Source: Paramarasmius palmivorus (Eukaryota > Basidiomycota > Agaricomycetes > Agaricales > Marasmiaceae). Taken from it: DNA of 64,000 bases. The stretch is taken from NCBI GenBank assembly GCA_037176845.1, contig JAYKXP010000053.1:248001-312000 (forward strand), given 5' to 3'. The position numbers and the translations under genes are program-made. The notes below the pieces were generated by a model. It was not told where the DNA came from, did not search any database, and saw only the letters and a list, made by a program, of their open reading frames with translations. This document shows positions 1 to 10,855 of the stretch, one piece after another (the stretch's first letter is position 1; each line of letters opens with the position of its first letter).

Positions 1-1829
1 GCTGGAAGGTGTTGATATTGGCAACAACCAAACCCTTTCTGCACCCTGCGTGCAATCATTACTCTGGCTGAACGATGCGCAAGTGTCCCTAAATTTGCTC
101 TGAAAGAAGACTATTGACAACAAAACAGGCTGCGAGACTCTCGGCGGGAAGACCTCGTCATTCTGGTGTTTCATATATGGCTTTTCGCGCTGTCCTTCGT
201 AACAGTGAGTTCTCAATATGAAAGTCATATTGAAAGCTTGGCTCTCATAATATACTCGCATCAATCAGATTCTCAACGAATCGCTACCCCATCTGGTTGC
301 TGGCTTGGCTGGACATGCCTTGGTTACTGGTTGGGCAGGGTTCCGCGTTGAAAATTCAGACAACGTCCAAGAGTTGTACAAGACACTCATCGTGGAGGGA
401 ACCTGCGACAACACCGATTTCCTCGGGAGCTGGTGGGATGTTCGCAATTCACACACGGTACGACCTTTTTCTTCAGTGCAGACCTTCAAACTTATTTTAG
501 TAGATTCCCACTGTAGTTTTAAACACGGTTGTACTCATCTGTGTCGCACTTCTATCTCTGAGGTTGTACAAAGTTTATGCACGTCAATCGTTCAACCGCG
601 TTGGTGCATCTTCTCAAATTAACCGAGTGTACAAGGTAAGCTCACACTCACTCTATGCGAGCCAGTGTTATTGACGCAGAGTAGCTTGTACTGGTACTGT
701 CAGTTTGTCTCCAGCTAGCTGGATTTTTCACTCTTGCATCTACTGTTATGTGGATCGACAAAGCATCAACGGGAAGCATCGTATTCGCCGCGCATCATCT
801 ACGGACATATCAAACAGTTCTCATTGTCATGGTCATCGTACGTTTTTCTACACGGCATCGTAGTTCTTGGCTCTAAAAGTGAATTCCTAGTTGATATTAC
901 CGTGGGTGATATTTGTACGTTGTTTGCTAGCCTTTCCTAAGTGCCGCCGTATTGACCAAGCTTCCAGGGCTGGATATCTGTTCGACGGGAGCACCGCCGC
1001 TTTTTCATAATCTTCCTCGCGATATCGACTGTATTTTTGGTGTTGTCGTCGGCAGTTTTCGCAAGCGACCGTAAGGATCTCCCTTCATCTCTTCTCCTGC
1101 TTCACCTACGTAACTGAAATACGTTTCCAGTATATCGGTTCATCTTCGATATGTGGCCACTATTTGCAACGATGACTGTAACGTCCTACATACTCATCGT
1201 CGCAACCTTCGTGTTGGGTATCCTGTGCCGCATTCATTTCGGCAAGGGATTGCGAGAATTCTGTGCGTCAGTCTATTTTGCGACGAATAATGTCACACTG
1301 ACCAGAAACCTCAGTGACACAAAAGGAAGCGCCAGAAGGGGCTGATTTTGCACCTGTGTATATCGCTCAATTATTCCCCGTCGATGGAGATCCAGAAAAG
1401 GCACAATTGTCCCAGGATGACTTCACCCAGGAATACACCAAAGCTTCACCCCTTCCCATGGTGCAACGCCCAGAAGTGGCTCATACAGTCAGTGCGCCGC
1501 GTTTATCTGTCTTCTCGGATCCAGCTCGAGATACCGTCAAGCTGTCTTCCACCCCACCTCTCGCGCGGGACGCGTTCTCCCAACCGTTATCGGTAATACA
1601 AGAACAGTCAACCAGTAATCACAAACGGAGTGGATCAACAAAGTCTTTCGTTTCCCGTCTCTCAATGTCTTCCAACACCTCAAAGGCAAAGGGCGTTGTC
1701 ACCCCTGGGCACTCGGTCAACCGTTCCTTGAGCGGGAAAAAGATCGGCTTGCCATCTAATCCACGGCAGTTTCATCCGGCTGGGAGGGAGCAGGCTCCCT
1801 CTAGCCAATCCCCAGCAGGCTATTTCTAG
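1..1829 (+). CDS. Multi-pass membrane protein, uncharacterised Agaricomycete family (5' end outside window)
   Basis: The gene is open at the left edge, so its start is missing. Exons joined by eye: 2-84, 129-204, 269 to about 459, then short exons near 571, 720, 968 and 1131, and a last exon from about 1310 to the TAG at 1827-1829. Each exon up to residue ~250 carries a hydrophobic stretch (for example VILVFHIWLFALSFV, and another before GILCRIHFGKGL), giving about six or seven membrane segments. A Ser/Thr/Pro-rich cytosolic-looking tail of about 170 residues follows. The pattern matches a family of 7-TM proteins common in Agaricomycetes whose function I do not know. The first intron donor (85) is GTCCCT, which is weak but the only choice that keeps frame. 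Confidence 0.7.
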
Positions 1830-2058
1830 GCATGGGATAGTGTTTGTCTAGTTAAGCTGATCCGTTGTAACATTCTTTGCGTGTGCTTCATTCTATGTTG
1901 TACAGTTAGGCTGACAGAATGGCAGTCCTCCTTTCATTAGTCTATAACGCTGGGCAACATCTACTTGTTCCGGGGTAGGTATGAAATGAGGGCGTATCTG
2001 CAAGTAACGCCAATGATTAGCGCTCAGCCCGAAGGAGAGTAAACCTATGTTTCAGTGC

Positions 2059-4261
2059 TCACTTTCCGTTGACTCTCCATTTATCGTCTTTCTTTTCAAT
2101 CGCGTCTAGGACTTCGCTGGTAAGGCCAACCGCAACATCTGCCTTGTTTGTTCTAAGGCTGAGCAAAGGGAATGTGCCTGCGAGAGGACCTACAGCACAA
2201 GTCAGTAGGACATCCGACACTTCGCACTTGAAGTACTGACCTGTGGCGTCTTTGAATGATGTTGTCGAGGGCCACTTGATGTCTCCCGTCAGCCTGGAAG
2301 AATGGACTTTAGCGACCAGAAAATGCGAGTCTCTAATCTTACTTTCGATAACTGCAATAGTTGTGAAGGCGAAAAAGTTAGAATCAAATTACCATAGCCC
2401 GCGTAACATGCTCACTTGAGATCTCCCTGAGAATGAATAAGTACACGGATCGGGGCTCCTACAAACGCATGGTCATACCTTGAAGATGACAAGGTCGCTA
2501 TCCCGAAGAGTCTTCCACAATTCGGGTGCATAAGTCTCCATATCCCAGTATGGTAGAGGATTCGTCCAGAACTCTGCTCCCGTTGTGGAGCTCCCACTTC
2601 CGCCAAGAGGCGTGTCAATAGGCACTGAAAATGCAAACACTCCTTCCTCCACGTATCGGGCGATGCGGTTTGCCATTGCCTTCAAGTGTTGACGCTGCTC
2701 TTCGGTCGGTGAAGCAGCAGCAAAGTAGGCCGGGTCCAGTAACGATGCTATGGTATACTTGAAATCGGGCGGTGTAACGTCGGAAACGAACCATGGGATA
2801 AGTTTGCCGCTGTAGGGCTCGTCAGCAATCCTCGGTACTGGTCCGTTGAACACTTACTGGAACACCACCTTTGAGACATGCGGGGTGTATGTTACGAGAA
2901 AATCGGCGAAGACTAGATCAGTGAAGACCTATTCAGGATGAGAATAGGTTCCATGGAAAGGAAAACGCAAATGTATACACCTCAAATCCAGCTATAGGGA
3001 GAGTGTCACTATCTCTAAACATGACCCAAGACAAGTAGAACACGTACCATTATCTAGAACGAAATCAACTCTACCATCCTTAAGCTGCTTGACATGGTCC
3101 CACACTGCGTCCTGATCATCCTTGAGGATAAACTCTTTTCGGGCAGATTGAGCTTCCTTTTCGACAGTCTGGAGCTTCTCGATATCAGAGAGAGTCATAT
3201 GAGTGAGAAGAGAAAGATCCTAAAGCAGTAGGTAATCAGCGTGGCTTTTTTCAGGGCGTGGTTGAATGGAATACCGTTGCATTGCCCCTGAAAACCGAGA
3301 GGTGAGTTATGGAACGGCAACAGCAAAACCACGTACCAAAGGCACATCTGAATCATCTCTTGGAAGAAAACAGCAATGTTATTGGGATCAGATTCTATGG
3401 ACTGTTTTGCAGCCTCGAGTTCGTTCATCGTAGTTCCAATTCCTAATGAGGCTTAGCAACAGAGGCAAGAAAGAGATCGCGACAAACTTACGATAGATAG
3501 AAGGACCGGATTTTTGAAAGACATCCACTTTTTGAGAGAAGAAAGGATCATAGTCGCGCCAGTGTTCTGTTTGCTTGAAGAACGATCTGAGAAGCCGATA
3601 GCTGCCTGAAATTTTAGCTAATCACGTTTGGCGAAAGGCAATCGCACAAAACACGTACAGATAGCATCTGTCGAGCAAGTAAGGGATTAATAGGCCGCCT
3701 CGAGGTGTAGCTACAGGTGCGTACTCTGCATAAAGCCAAGGTGCAGTAAACCATGTATTCTTCGACTGCTTTGCCAGGTTGTCTAATTCCGAATTATACA
3801 ACTCGACCGATGGTTCTCCATCTTGTGGGATGGGTCTGAAAACAACATGGGCACAGAGTGATACGCGTGAAAAAAAGAAGCACTGACACCAGAGCATGAT
3901 CCCTTGCCATTTCATACTTAAGCTTGCTGACTTTCTCGATGATATCTTTGCCTTCGGACACTTTCTTCTCGATGATCGGGTTTGGTGCCTCTCCCGTCAA
4001 TGTCAGATGGAGATTATGGTTTTCACGATGGAGCTGGTCAACGATGCTAGTAAGGATTATAGGCCATCGCTTAACGACAGTCTCGTATCTGTATTTGTTG
4101 AACTTTCAGATAATCGGGAAGTTTTGGCGTCCACGCACGAAAATCTACGGTCATTCATCATGAGCTTGGGTTTCCAGATAGAGCTACAAGTAACATGAGC
4201 GTGATACTGACCCAGATTTATCGGTAGGATCGTATGGCGGGAATGGTGCTGTGAATACCAT
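2059..4261 (-). CDS. ARMT1/DUF89-type damage-control phosphatase or protein-glutamate methyltransferase-like protein
   Basis: Members of the DUF89 (ARMT1) family are metal-dependent phosphatases acting on damaged phosphometabolites. Human ARMT1 was also reported to methylate carboxyl groups of PCNA. The N-terminus has the family opening APFPPYDPTDKSGS. The C-terminal half has the metal/phosphate-site region FVLDN...FEVFTDLVFADFL and the hallmark SDLVIFKGDLNYRKL (the last part crosses an intron near 2410). The end is GEWRVNGK then TGA at 2059-2061. At least eight short introns interrupt it. The start at 4261 is the first ATG of the family-like opening. It is divergent from the gene at 4400, with 138 bp between them. 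It appears complete and of normal length (about 460 residues). Family assignment is firm; the reaction is not. Confidence 0.88.
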
Positions 4262-4399
4262 GATCGGAGATGGTGGTTGCGGGACAAGCAAGCGATGGAC
4301 GTTCCGAGGTAAACCCGCTTGACTTCTTACCGCCATCATTAACAGACTATCTACAAGCTGCTCTTTAGCCTTTCACGTTCTTTCTCTCCAGACATTGCT

Positions 4400-5798
4400 A
4401 TGTTGAACACGAATACTATGGAATCTTTGGCTAGCCTCTGGATCTCGCGGAGTGCCGAACTCCCCCCAATGCCACTCAATCGCCTAACTTTGTCCAGTTT
4501 ACAACGCGTTCTCCAAAATCCGACGGGCAGGAACTCAGCAGCCAACTTTCAGAACCTCTGCAGAATATTGACTCGAATGGTGACCATTACTAGCATTAAT
4601 TCACTGTCGGAAGAGGAAAGGTCGCTGGTGAGTGTATTCCGCCCCTCTACGCGTCTTGAGCTGATGAATGTTTCCAGTTGGTAGAGGTGACCGGGGTGAG
4701 CTACATACCGCCCCAGACGATATTGGTATTTCTCACAGGACTCGGAGAGTAGCTGGCGATAGCCATTTTTCACAATCACTTCGTCGCAAAATACAACCGC
4801 CCGACAAGCAGCATGCAAGATTACAGGCTCCTCGCCCAACTTCGTGAACTCGCGTCCCTTTTTAGCACCGTTCGTCGACTCTTTGAGAGTTCGGACGTGA
4901 AAGTCACTCAAAGTGCTGACTTCGCACTTCAATGTAAGTTCTTCAACCACACCTTTTCTTGTGCCTCGCCTGATGTCATTCTCAAGTACGAATGAGCGTC
5001 CTCCACCGTGCACTCTATCAAGACTCGTGGTCATCTCTTATGCATTCGGTCTCTCAGCTTATCTTTGGGTTCACACCGAGCTACGATCTTTCATCTACCC
5101 TTTGTCCAGTGCCATCTTGGGATAGCAACCATGCAGTCTCCACCGACGGATGGAGTTTATCAGACTCGCCTACTGGAAACCACGCAGAGTTCATTCATTT
5201 TGATTCATCGACGACTTTCTCTACGTTAGACGACTGGGAAAGGTTATTACATGCTTTTGACTCCTCGACAAACGATGGTGGCGTTCCCTCTAGTTGTCAA
5301 GAAACTTCACCGCCGTCTACTTCCCTTGCATCCTCCGGTCTCCCTTCCTTTCAGTTTCTCCTTACAGCTCCTACCAGATGCGACCCGCCTGCAGGCGATT
5401 CAGACACTCCAAACCGATGCATCAACGTCGTCCATGACATGTCCAACAACAATCCACCAACGAAAGCCCAGGTTTCCGTGTCACTGGATCCCGCAGGCCT
5501 AAAAGCCTCTGGGACTGCACTACGCATCACTTCTCAATCAACACGAGCAGGCCGGTCGTCGTCTCTCGGTGATGTCTCGATCATACAGTTTGACGGAGAG
5601 CCTGTACGAACTACGCGCAAGAGGGCGAGGCTAAGCGATGCCACGGCCGAGGAGATTGAAGAGGACGATAAACCCCAACTCAGGAGATCTAAGAGGCTGC
5701 GGCTGAGCAGCTATAACAGCCCAGGTGTTACATCTGATGCTGGGAGAAGGAGTGCAAGTTTGAAGATGTGCAAGAGGGATAAGGAGAACTTGGATTGA
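4400..5798 (+). CDS. Unrecognised protein with a basic nuclear-type C-terminus
   Basis: Four exons join in frame: 4400-4635 (ending EEERSL), a short exon LVEVTG (about 4679-4696), an exon from about 4754 to 4933 (LAIAIFHNHFVAKYN...), and 4987-5798. The encoded protein is about 430 residues. The N-terminal half is helical and Leu-rich. The C-terminal half is Ser/Thr-rich and low in order, with two basic clusters (RTTRKRARLS and RRSKRLRLSS) that look like nuclear localisation signals. It ends KRDKENLD. I recognise no catalytic motif. An ATG at 4260 would extend it but overlaps the divergent ARMT1 start, so 4400 (or the next Met at 4418) is preferred. It may be a chromatin or cell-cycle protein, but that is a guess. 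Confidence 0.6.
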
Positions 5799-6157
5799 AA
5801 TTGCTGGTTTTGACTGGGTATTAGGTACCGATTCGCGTGTATTCTGATCCTTATTCGAATCGGACATGTGTTGTATAGTATGTGCGTTGCTGAATTGGCA
5901 AGAGGCATTACACGGGCAAGGAGAGCGTCAGAGCACTAACGTTGAGCATAAGTTCAAGTCAAGGCAATACTTCAGTTCTCCCGCTTGAACTCGGCTGGAA
6001 TACAAGGATATCTGTGCATTGGAAGAAGGGTGCTGCTACTGTTGCCAAAGCGCTAGCCTGATTTGATTATGGCAGAGGGATGGAGCTAGACTGTCTATTG
6101 TTTTATTCAACCCATCAACGCCAGGCGACGAAATGAATTCAGACCTCTTCTCTTTAC
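5799..6157. other. Intergenic, between unknown gene and MITE
   Basis: No gene or regulatory element recognised. This is presumably the 3' UTR of the gene ending at 5798 plus the old upstream DNA of P450-1, now separated from it by the inserted element. Confidence 0.5.
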
Positions 6158-6159
6158 TA

Positions 6160-6185
6160 CAGTCATCTGGGAGTCCGTGAGACAC
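6160..6185 (+). repeat. Left terminal inverted repeat of the MITE
   Basis: It begins CAGTCATCTGGGAGTCC and continues GTGAGACAC. It pairs with 6765-6790 with a single mismatch (position 6177). A partial second copy (GGGAGTCCTTGAGACA) follows at 6187-6202. Confidence 0.85.
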
Positions 6186-6764
6186 TGGGAGTCCTTGAGA
6201 CAGTAGCTTTTTTTGCGCCCAAAATGGGCTGCTCCCTCGATTCAAAGTGTGTAAATTATACCTACTGTCTCAATATATGTCCTCCTATGTACTTGAGTGC
6301 AGAGAGTGCAAATTGCATGCTGGAGCCAGACAGATATATCAAAATTGAGCAGTTTTGAGACGCGGCAACTTTTATTCGGCTGATTATAAAATCCAACGGC
6401 TTGGATGTGATACCAGAACACATTCTATATAGTATTTGACATAAATTAAAGCATTTCCAATAATTTTGGAGGTGTTACCATCAATATAGAGGAGGAGAGA
6501 CGATAGATATAGTTTTAGAGTGACCGAAGCGTGACAGCATCATGAGACAGCAGCGCCAAAATTAGGTGCTGTCACACTGTCTCAAGGACCATCAAACCGT
6601 GACATCAGGGTGTCTCTCAATTTCGACGATTCCTCTCTACCTCAATCCACCGTATATTCCATATTGCTAGCTAGAAACAATATTTAGATACTACTGAACC
6701 GACCCATATAATTTTTTTTGCGAGAGTCGAACCGGATGTTGAGTTATTGAGTGAAATCAATCTG

Positions 6765-6790
6765 GTGTCTCAAGGACTCCCAGATGACTG
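6765..6790 (-). repeat. Right terminal inverted repeat of the MITE
   Basis: Read on the minus strand it begins CAGTCATCTGGGAGTCC, followed by TTGAGACAC. It is flanked on the right by TA (6791-6792) and then TC and the ATG of P450-1. Confidence 0.85.
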
Positions 6791-6794
6791 TATC

Positions 6795-8784
6795 ATGTTC
6801 CTTTCTCTGCCCTCCATAGTACTGTTGGGAGCTACACCCCTGCTGGTAGTATTGGTTTACTACCTATGGGTTATTCCTCGCATCACACCTCTTCGACATC
6901 TTGGCGGTCCCCCGGTGAAAAGTCTCTTTGCCAATCATCTTTATGCCGTACTCGAGTCAGTGCAAAGTCTTCAATGCCCAGTCTATGGTCTGACGGGTTT
7001 TCTTTCACAGCCCAGCTCATTCGCCCTTGGTTTATGAGAAGTTTGTCGAAAAGTACGGCCGATCCATTCGCATTCGAGGCGTCGGTCCTTGGGACGACCG
7101 TCTCCTTACTCTCGACCCACTCTCTTTGTCACACGTTCTCAAGAATACACAGATCTACGAGAAGCCATGGCAGTCGCGCAGACTCATCAATTCTTTGATT
7201 GGAGAAGGCATGCTTTCAGCTGAGGGTCAAAAGCACAAACGGCAAAGACGCGTCGCTACACCAGCTTTCTCGATTCAGAACATGAGGGCCTTGGTGCCTC
7301 TGGTTTTCCGCAAGGGAGAGGAGCTCAGGGACAGGTGGTTTGAAATGCTAGATGATGAAAAGGAGAACGAAGTGACGCTGGACGTTTGCCATTGGATTAG
7401 CAGGGCAACATTTGACGTTATTGGTCTGGCCGGTGTGTGTGCTTTCTTTCAGACACTGTGGCTCGTACTAATAGTACATTACCAGGCTTTGACTATAACT
7501 TCAATGCCATCAAGGACGAGACAAATGAATTGTTCGTTGCATACAAAGAGATGTTCGAGGTGGCGATATCGCAAAGCAACATGCTCCGCACTCTTATGAC
7601 GATATATGTGCCATACCTCAATAAGCTGTTTGTGAGTCTACCGACTGTCGTGTTCTCCAGGATCATGCTGACATTCTAAGAGCCCGATAAAATCACTCGA
7701 ACAGTGGCACGTTGCCAATCAGTCATACAACGCGTTGCAGGGCACCTTATCAAGGAAAAGAAGAGAAAGGTTGCTGAAGGTGTTACAAGCGGCTATGCTT
7801 ACGAGGGAAAAGATTTGCTGACTTTGCTTCGTACGTGATACGAAACTCGTGGCTTTAGTTGATACTCATTGGGTACAGTGAAATCGAACGATGCCGAGGA
7901 TCTGGACCCGGAATATCGTATCAACGACGAAGACCTTCTGAACAACATCAATACCTTCATGTTTGCCGGGTCGGATACATCCTCTTTGACCGTCACATGG
8001 TTACTCTATCTCCTTGCTACACACCCTGAAGTTCAGTCCCGTCTACGCAATGAACTGCTCCCTCTTTTACCCAGGTCGGAGGTGGAGATGACAGAGGAGG
8101 AAATCCAATCTATCTACGAACAGATTTCTAATCTGCCGTACCTCAATAACGTAGTACGTGAAGTACTCAGGCTCATACCTCCTGTTCATTCGAGTATCCG
8201 TGTCGCGACAAAAGACGATTTGGTCCCCACAGCGTACCCGGTTGGGAAGGACAATAGGCACCACGTCTTCGTTCCTAAAGGGTGCTTTGTGCATGTATCT
8301 GTCGAGGCCTTCAATCTGGACAAAGGAGTGTGGGGAGAGGATGCTTGGGCGTTCAAGTAAGTGGGTTTGACTGCTCTTTCGCAACGGCTCTGATTCTTTT
8401 CTAGTCCGGATCGATGGGAGAACTTGCCGGACAAAGTTTCTGAACAACCAGGGTTATTTTCCAATATCCTAACTTTTTCCTCCGGCCCAAGAGTACGCTT
8501 TCCTTTCTCTCCCTTAGAAACAATAAGCTCAAAACATTACAGTCGTGTATAGGAATGCGCTTCTCGATGATTGAGATTAAGGCATTCATTTTCATCCTAC
8601 TCACAAATTTTGTCTTGAAGCCAACGGAAGATAATATCATTAAAGCAAACGTGTAAGTGATTGTCTTTCGAACGCTTTGGCAGGCTAATCTATGTTTGGT
8701 AGGGTTCTCACTCGGCCGTATATCAAGGGCAAATTTTCGCAGGGGAGTCAATTACCACTAGTTGTGCGAAGGTATATCAGATAG
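6795..8784 (+). CDS. Cytochrome P450 (P450-1), membrane-anchored
   Basis: Heme monooxygenase of the microsomal type, expected at the ER membrane with an NADPH-P450 reductase. Eight exons give about 545 residues, a normal length. An N-terminal membrane anchor (residues ~4-26) precedes the Pro-rich hinge. The I-helix oxygen-binding motif AGSDTS lies near residue 322, the K-helix ExxR (EVLR) near 388, and the heme loop FSSGPRSCIG with its Cys ligand near 485. The sequence style (EKFVEKYG, IRGVGPWDDRLL, EKPWQSRRL) resembles the CYP5150-like group of Agaricomycetes. The first intron joins GA|C to read AVLDPAHSPLVYEKF. The start at 6795 gives the membrane anchor directly; an in-frame extension back to 6747 would lie inside the MITE. 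Likely a tailoring oxidase of the terpenoid cluster. Confidence 0.93.
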
Positions 8785-8838
8785 TCATGACTATAACGAA
8801 AGAGCTCAATTCTTCTAAACTTGGTATTTGAATGAGGT

Positions 8839-9085
8839 ATGACCGAGGAAAGCCTTGTTAAGTTTGATGCCATCCTACCGAATCTTTTCCTGTTGTTTGT
8901 TGCCCATGTCATTGTCTGCATATCGTTCGTGGCAATCGCCTTTGATAGTGAGTTTCAATTAATCTATGAATTATTATGACATGAAATATAATGTTTACTC
9001 ATAACTCGTTGCAGGTGTATTCACTGGGCGAGCTTCCTGTCTGTACTGTTGGGGTTGGCTAGTACAACGACAAGAGACTCTTTAA
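8839..9085 (+). CDS. Possible two-exon small membrane protein
   Basis: Exon 8839-8947 joins exon 9015-9085 across a GTGAGT...GCAG intron to give 59 residues. The middle (LFLLFVAHVIVCISFVAIAF) is a good single membrane helix, and a Cys/Trp-rich tail follows. It lies between P450-1 and the terpene synthase. I recognise no relative, and a frame this short could arise by chance or be P450-1 3' UTR. Confidence 0.2.
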
Positions 9086-9163
9086 CAGCCTTATTCTGCT
9101 TGCCGAAGTATCGCTCTGTCTTGAAACTCCATCTGTGTTTCATAACAGTCAGCACCAGTTGAC

Positions 9164-10297
9164 TCATTTCACGAGAAGGACGTACTCGATGTTACCACGA
9201 ACCCAGTGGCCATACTCTTCTAAGGCTTGAACACCGTCCCTTAAAGCGTTGGCATATACTTTGTCGTTCTCGCTACGAGCGCGTCTTGCCAAACTTGCCT
9301 TGGCCTTTTGGTATTCGTCCAGACGCTCTTGGCACATCTCCGCAATATAGTCAATCGCATCTTGAATGGAACATTTCTTCTCCTTCATCACCACCGTCAC
9401 AATGTTTGCACCATGGTGGCCTTTGGCTTGCTCCATGTTGTACGAATACATGTCCTAGCCGGAAACTGGTCAGTCCATGCGTATTATACCTTCAGATTCG
9501 AGCACTCACGTTTGCCAAGAAAATTAGATCTAGAGCGGCATCGTAGCCGACCCGGAAATCTTCCAGGTCGTACACACTTTGAGGAAGATCAATACCCGCA
9601 AGGTACTCTCCCATGTCAAAGCACGTGCGAGCCCCGCTGGTCTCGCGGCGAAGAGTGCGATAACCTTCAATGGAAAGAACCTTTCCTTGCTCGCGCAATT
9701 CTGCCTCCCTCGCGCCGGCCGGGAAAGCAACATCGCAGTGCTCAAGGAATCTCCGCCTACATTCGGGACCAGCCCGTGCGAGATGGTTGATACGGAATCT
9801 GAAAATCAGCGAACTCAATGAACAGGTACCTGTTTTCACACGAGGAACACTTACTCCTTGATCATCCGGCAAAGAGAGGAACCATCTTCGTATTCGGGAT
9901 CCCGGAGTGTGCGGATGACGACTTCTGCGGAGTGAGTGGCATCTTTACCGGTCTCGGTATCCGTCACTTCATCGAAGAACCATAGGATATTGTGCTGCCA
10001 TATCGTGAGTAAGGAGTCTTTCGTTGCAAGTGGACAAGGTCTTACCCAGTCCATAGTTGCCCTGAGTCCCTCCTTATCCACATGCGGGTACGTGTAGGAG
10101 CAGATGAGCTCAAATTTGCAGCTCTCGAGGAAGGCAGCCATTTTGGGGCCGAATATCGCTTTGTTGTACTGGGCAAACCACTCTCGCGATTCCGCACATG
10201 CGACATCGTGATGAGGATTGACACCGCAGTTGGGCGGAATACCAACGAAGGCGTTCAAGTCAGGAAGAACGATTGAGGTGTGTAGTTGTTGAACCAT
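9164..10297 (-). CDS. Class I terpene synthase (Omp/Cop-type terpene cyclase)
   Basis: A metal-dependent cyclase that ionises an all-trans prenyl diphosphate and folds it into a terpene hydrocarbon; cytosolic. Four exons give about 322 residues, typical for fungal class I cyclases. The Asp-rich metal motif is DEVTD (residues ~90-94, after ILWFF). The second metal triad is NDMYSYNME (NDxxSxxxE, ~228-236, followed by QAKGHHGANIV). A pyrophosphate-sensing Arg lies in RRETSGAR. The ATG at 10297 is followed by the family-like LPDL and NPHHD. The protein resembles Agaricomycete sesquiterpene synthases, yet it is transcribed divergently from a GGPP synthase 558 bp away, which argues for a C20 substrate. 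Whether it makes a sesqui- or diterpene cannot be settled from sequence. Core enzyme of the cluster. Confidence 0.95.
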
Positions 10298-10621
10298 GGT
10301 GAAGGTGGAGGAGTAAGCTGAGGCTGTATGTAGCTGAATCCGGCAAATGAGCAAACCTTTTAAATATATGGTGAGCTCCGCTGCTTCATTATTCGACTTA
10401 GATGTGCTAAGTTCGACTTAGGTATGACGGGTGAACGAATTGTCATGATCTCCGCAATGATTGACAATGATATCCATAACCACCGTCCTGATCAACGCAC
10501 CAAGGACATTGTTCAGATGTTTGCTATTACGGCTTTGCGCACGGCGTAGCAGCTAACAGTACTACCAGGCAAGTATCATCGTTTGGGGATGCTGACTAAT
10601 AGAAGTGATAGTTACTCACTG

Positions 10622-10628
10622 GCGCCGC
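10622..10628 (+). promoter_or_regulatory. Cluster motif GCGCCGC, site 1
   Basis: Located 228 bp before the GGPP synthase ATG and 325 bp before the terpene synthase ATG. Context CTGGCGCCGCTAGC. Confidence 0.45.
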
Positions 10629-10694
10629 TAGCACACCCATCGACGGCGAGGGCGACAGGCCAATGCATCAATCGGATATCATTCATGGATATCT

Positions 10695-10701
10695 GCGGCG
10701 C
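10695..10701 (-). promoter_or_regulatory. Cluster motif GCGCCGC, site 2
   Basis: Located 155 bp before the GGPP synthase ATG. Plus-strand context ATCTGCGGCGCATAT; the inner 9 bp form a dyad. Confidence 0.45.
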
Positions 10702-10855
10702 ATATGATACGCCCATCAGCGCGAGAGAGGTTTTTCGGTGTTTGTTTCTCCTACTCTTATCGGCAAGTAAGTCCAGGTCCAAGCGAACGGGCGGGGGGTG
10801 ACATGGTGACACTTAAATGAGACTTCGTTGTTCCATCTTTCTCCAGATTTTCAAG

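Larger units (their letters stand above)
6158..6792. mobile_element. MITE, Tc1/mariner-like, directly upstream of P450-1
   Basis: About 631 bp lie between two long inverted repeats that both begin CAGTCATCTGGGAGTCC. Each end is bounded by TA (6158-6159 and 6791-6792), the target duplication expected of the IS630/Tc1/mariner superfamily. No transposase reading frame is present, so it is a non-autonomous element. The interior is AT-rich and contains several shorter scattered copies of the terminal word GTCTCAA or its complement (near 6196, 6268, 6546, 6576 and 6613). The right end stops 2 bp before the ATG of P450-1. Confidence 0.8.
10298..10855. promoter_or_regulatory. Divergent promoter of terpene synthase and GGPP synthase
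   Basis: 558 bp between two divergent start codons, with no convincing ORF. It contains two copies of the cluster motif GCGCCGC (10622 and 10695, in opposite orientation) and a direct repeat TTCGACTTAG (near 10389 and 10411). A shared promoter would co-express precursor supply and cyclisation. Confidence 0.6.

Noticed and set aside
1494..1500. GCGCCGC in the first gene
   Set aside because: It is inside a coding exon far from the cluster and is likely chance; kept in the count for honesty.
4260..4308. Plus-strand ATG at 4260 as start of the gene at 4400
   Set aside because: It overlaps the divergent ARMT1 start codon and would leave no promoter for either gene.
6720..6745. tRNA-like B box (GGTTCGACTCT on minus strand) inside the MITE
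   Set aside because: The flanks do not form a T-stem and no A box or acceptor stem is seen, so not a tRNA or clear SINE.
6747..6794. In-frame upstream extension of P450-1 into the MITE
   Set aside because: It would encode the terminal repeat and put sequence before the membrane anchor, and the ATG at 6795 gives a normal P450 N-terminus.
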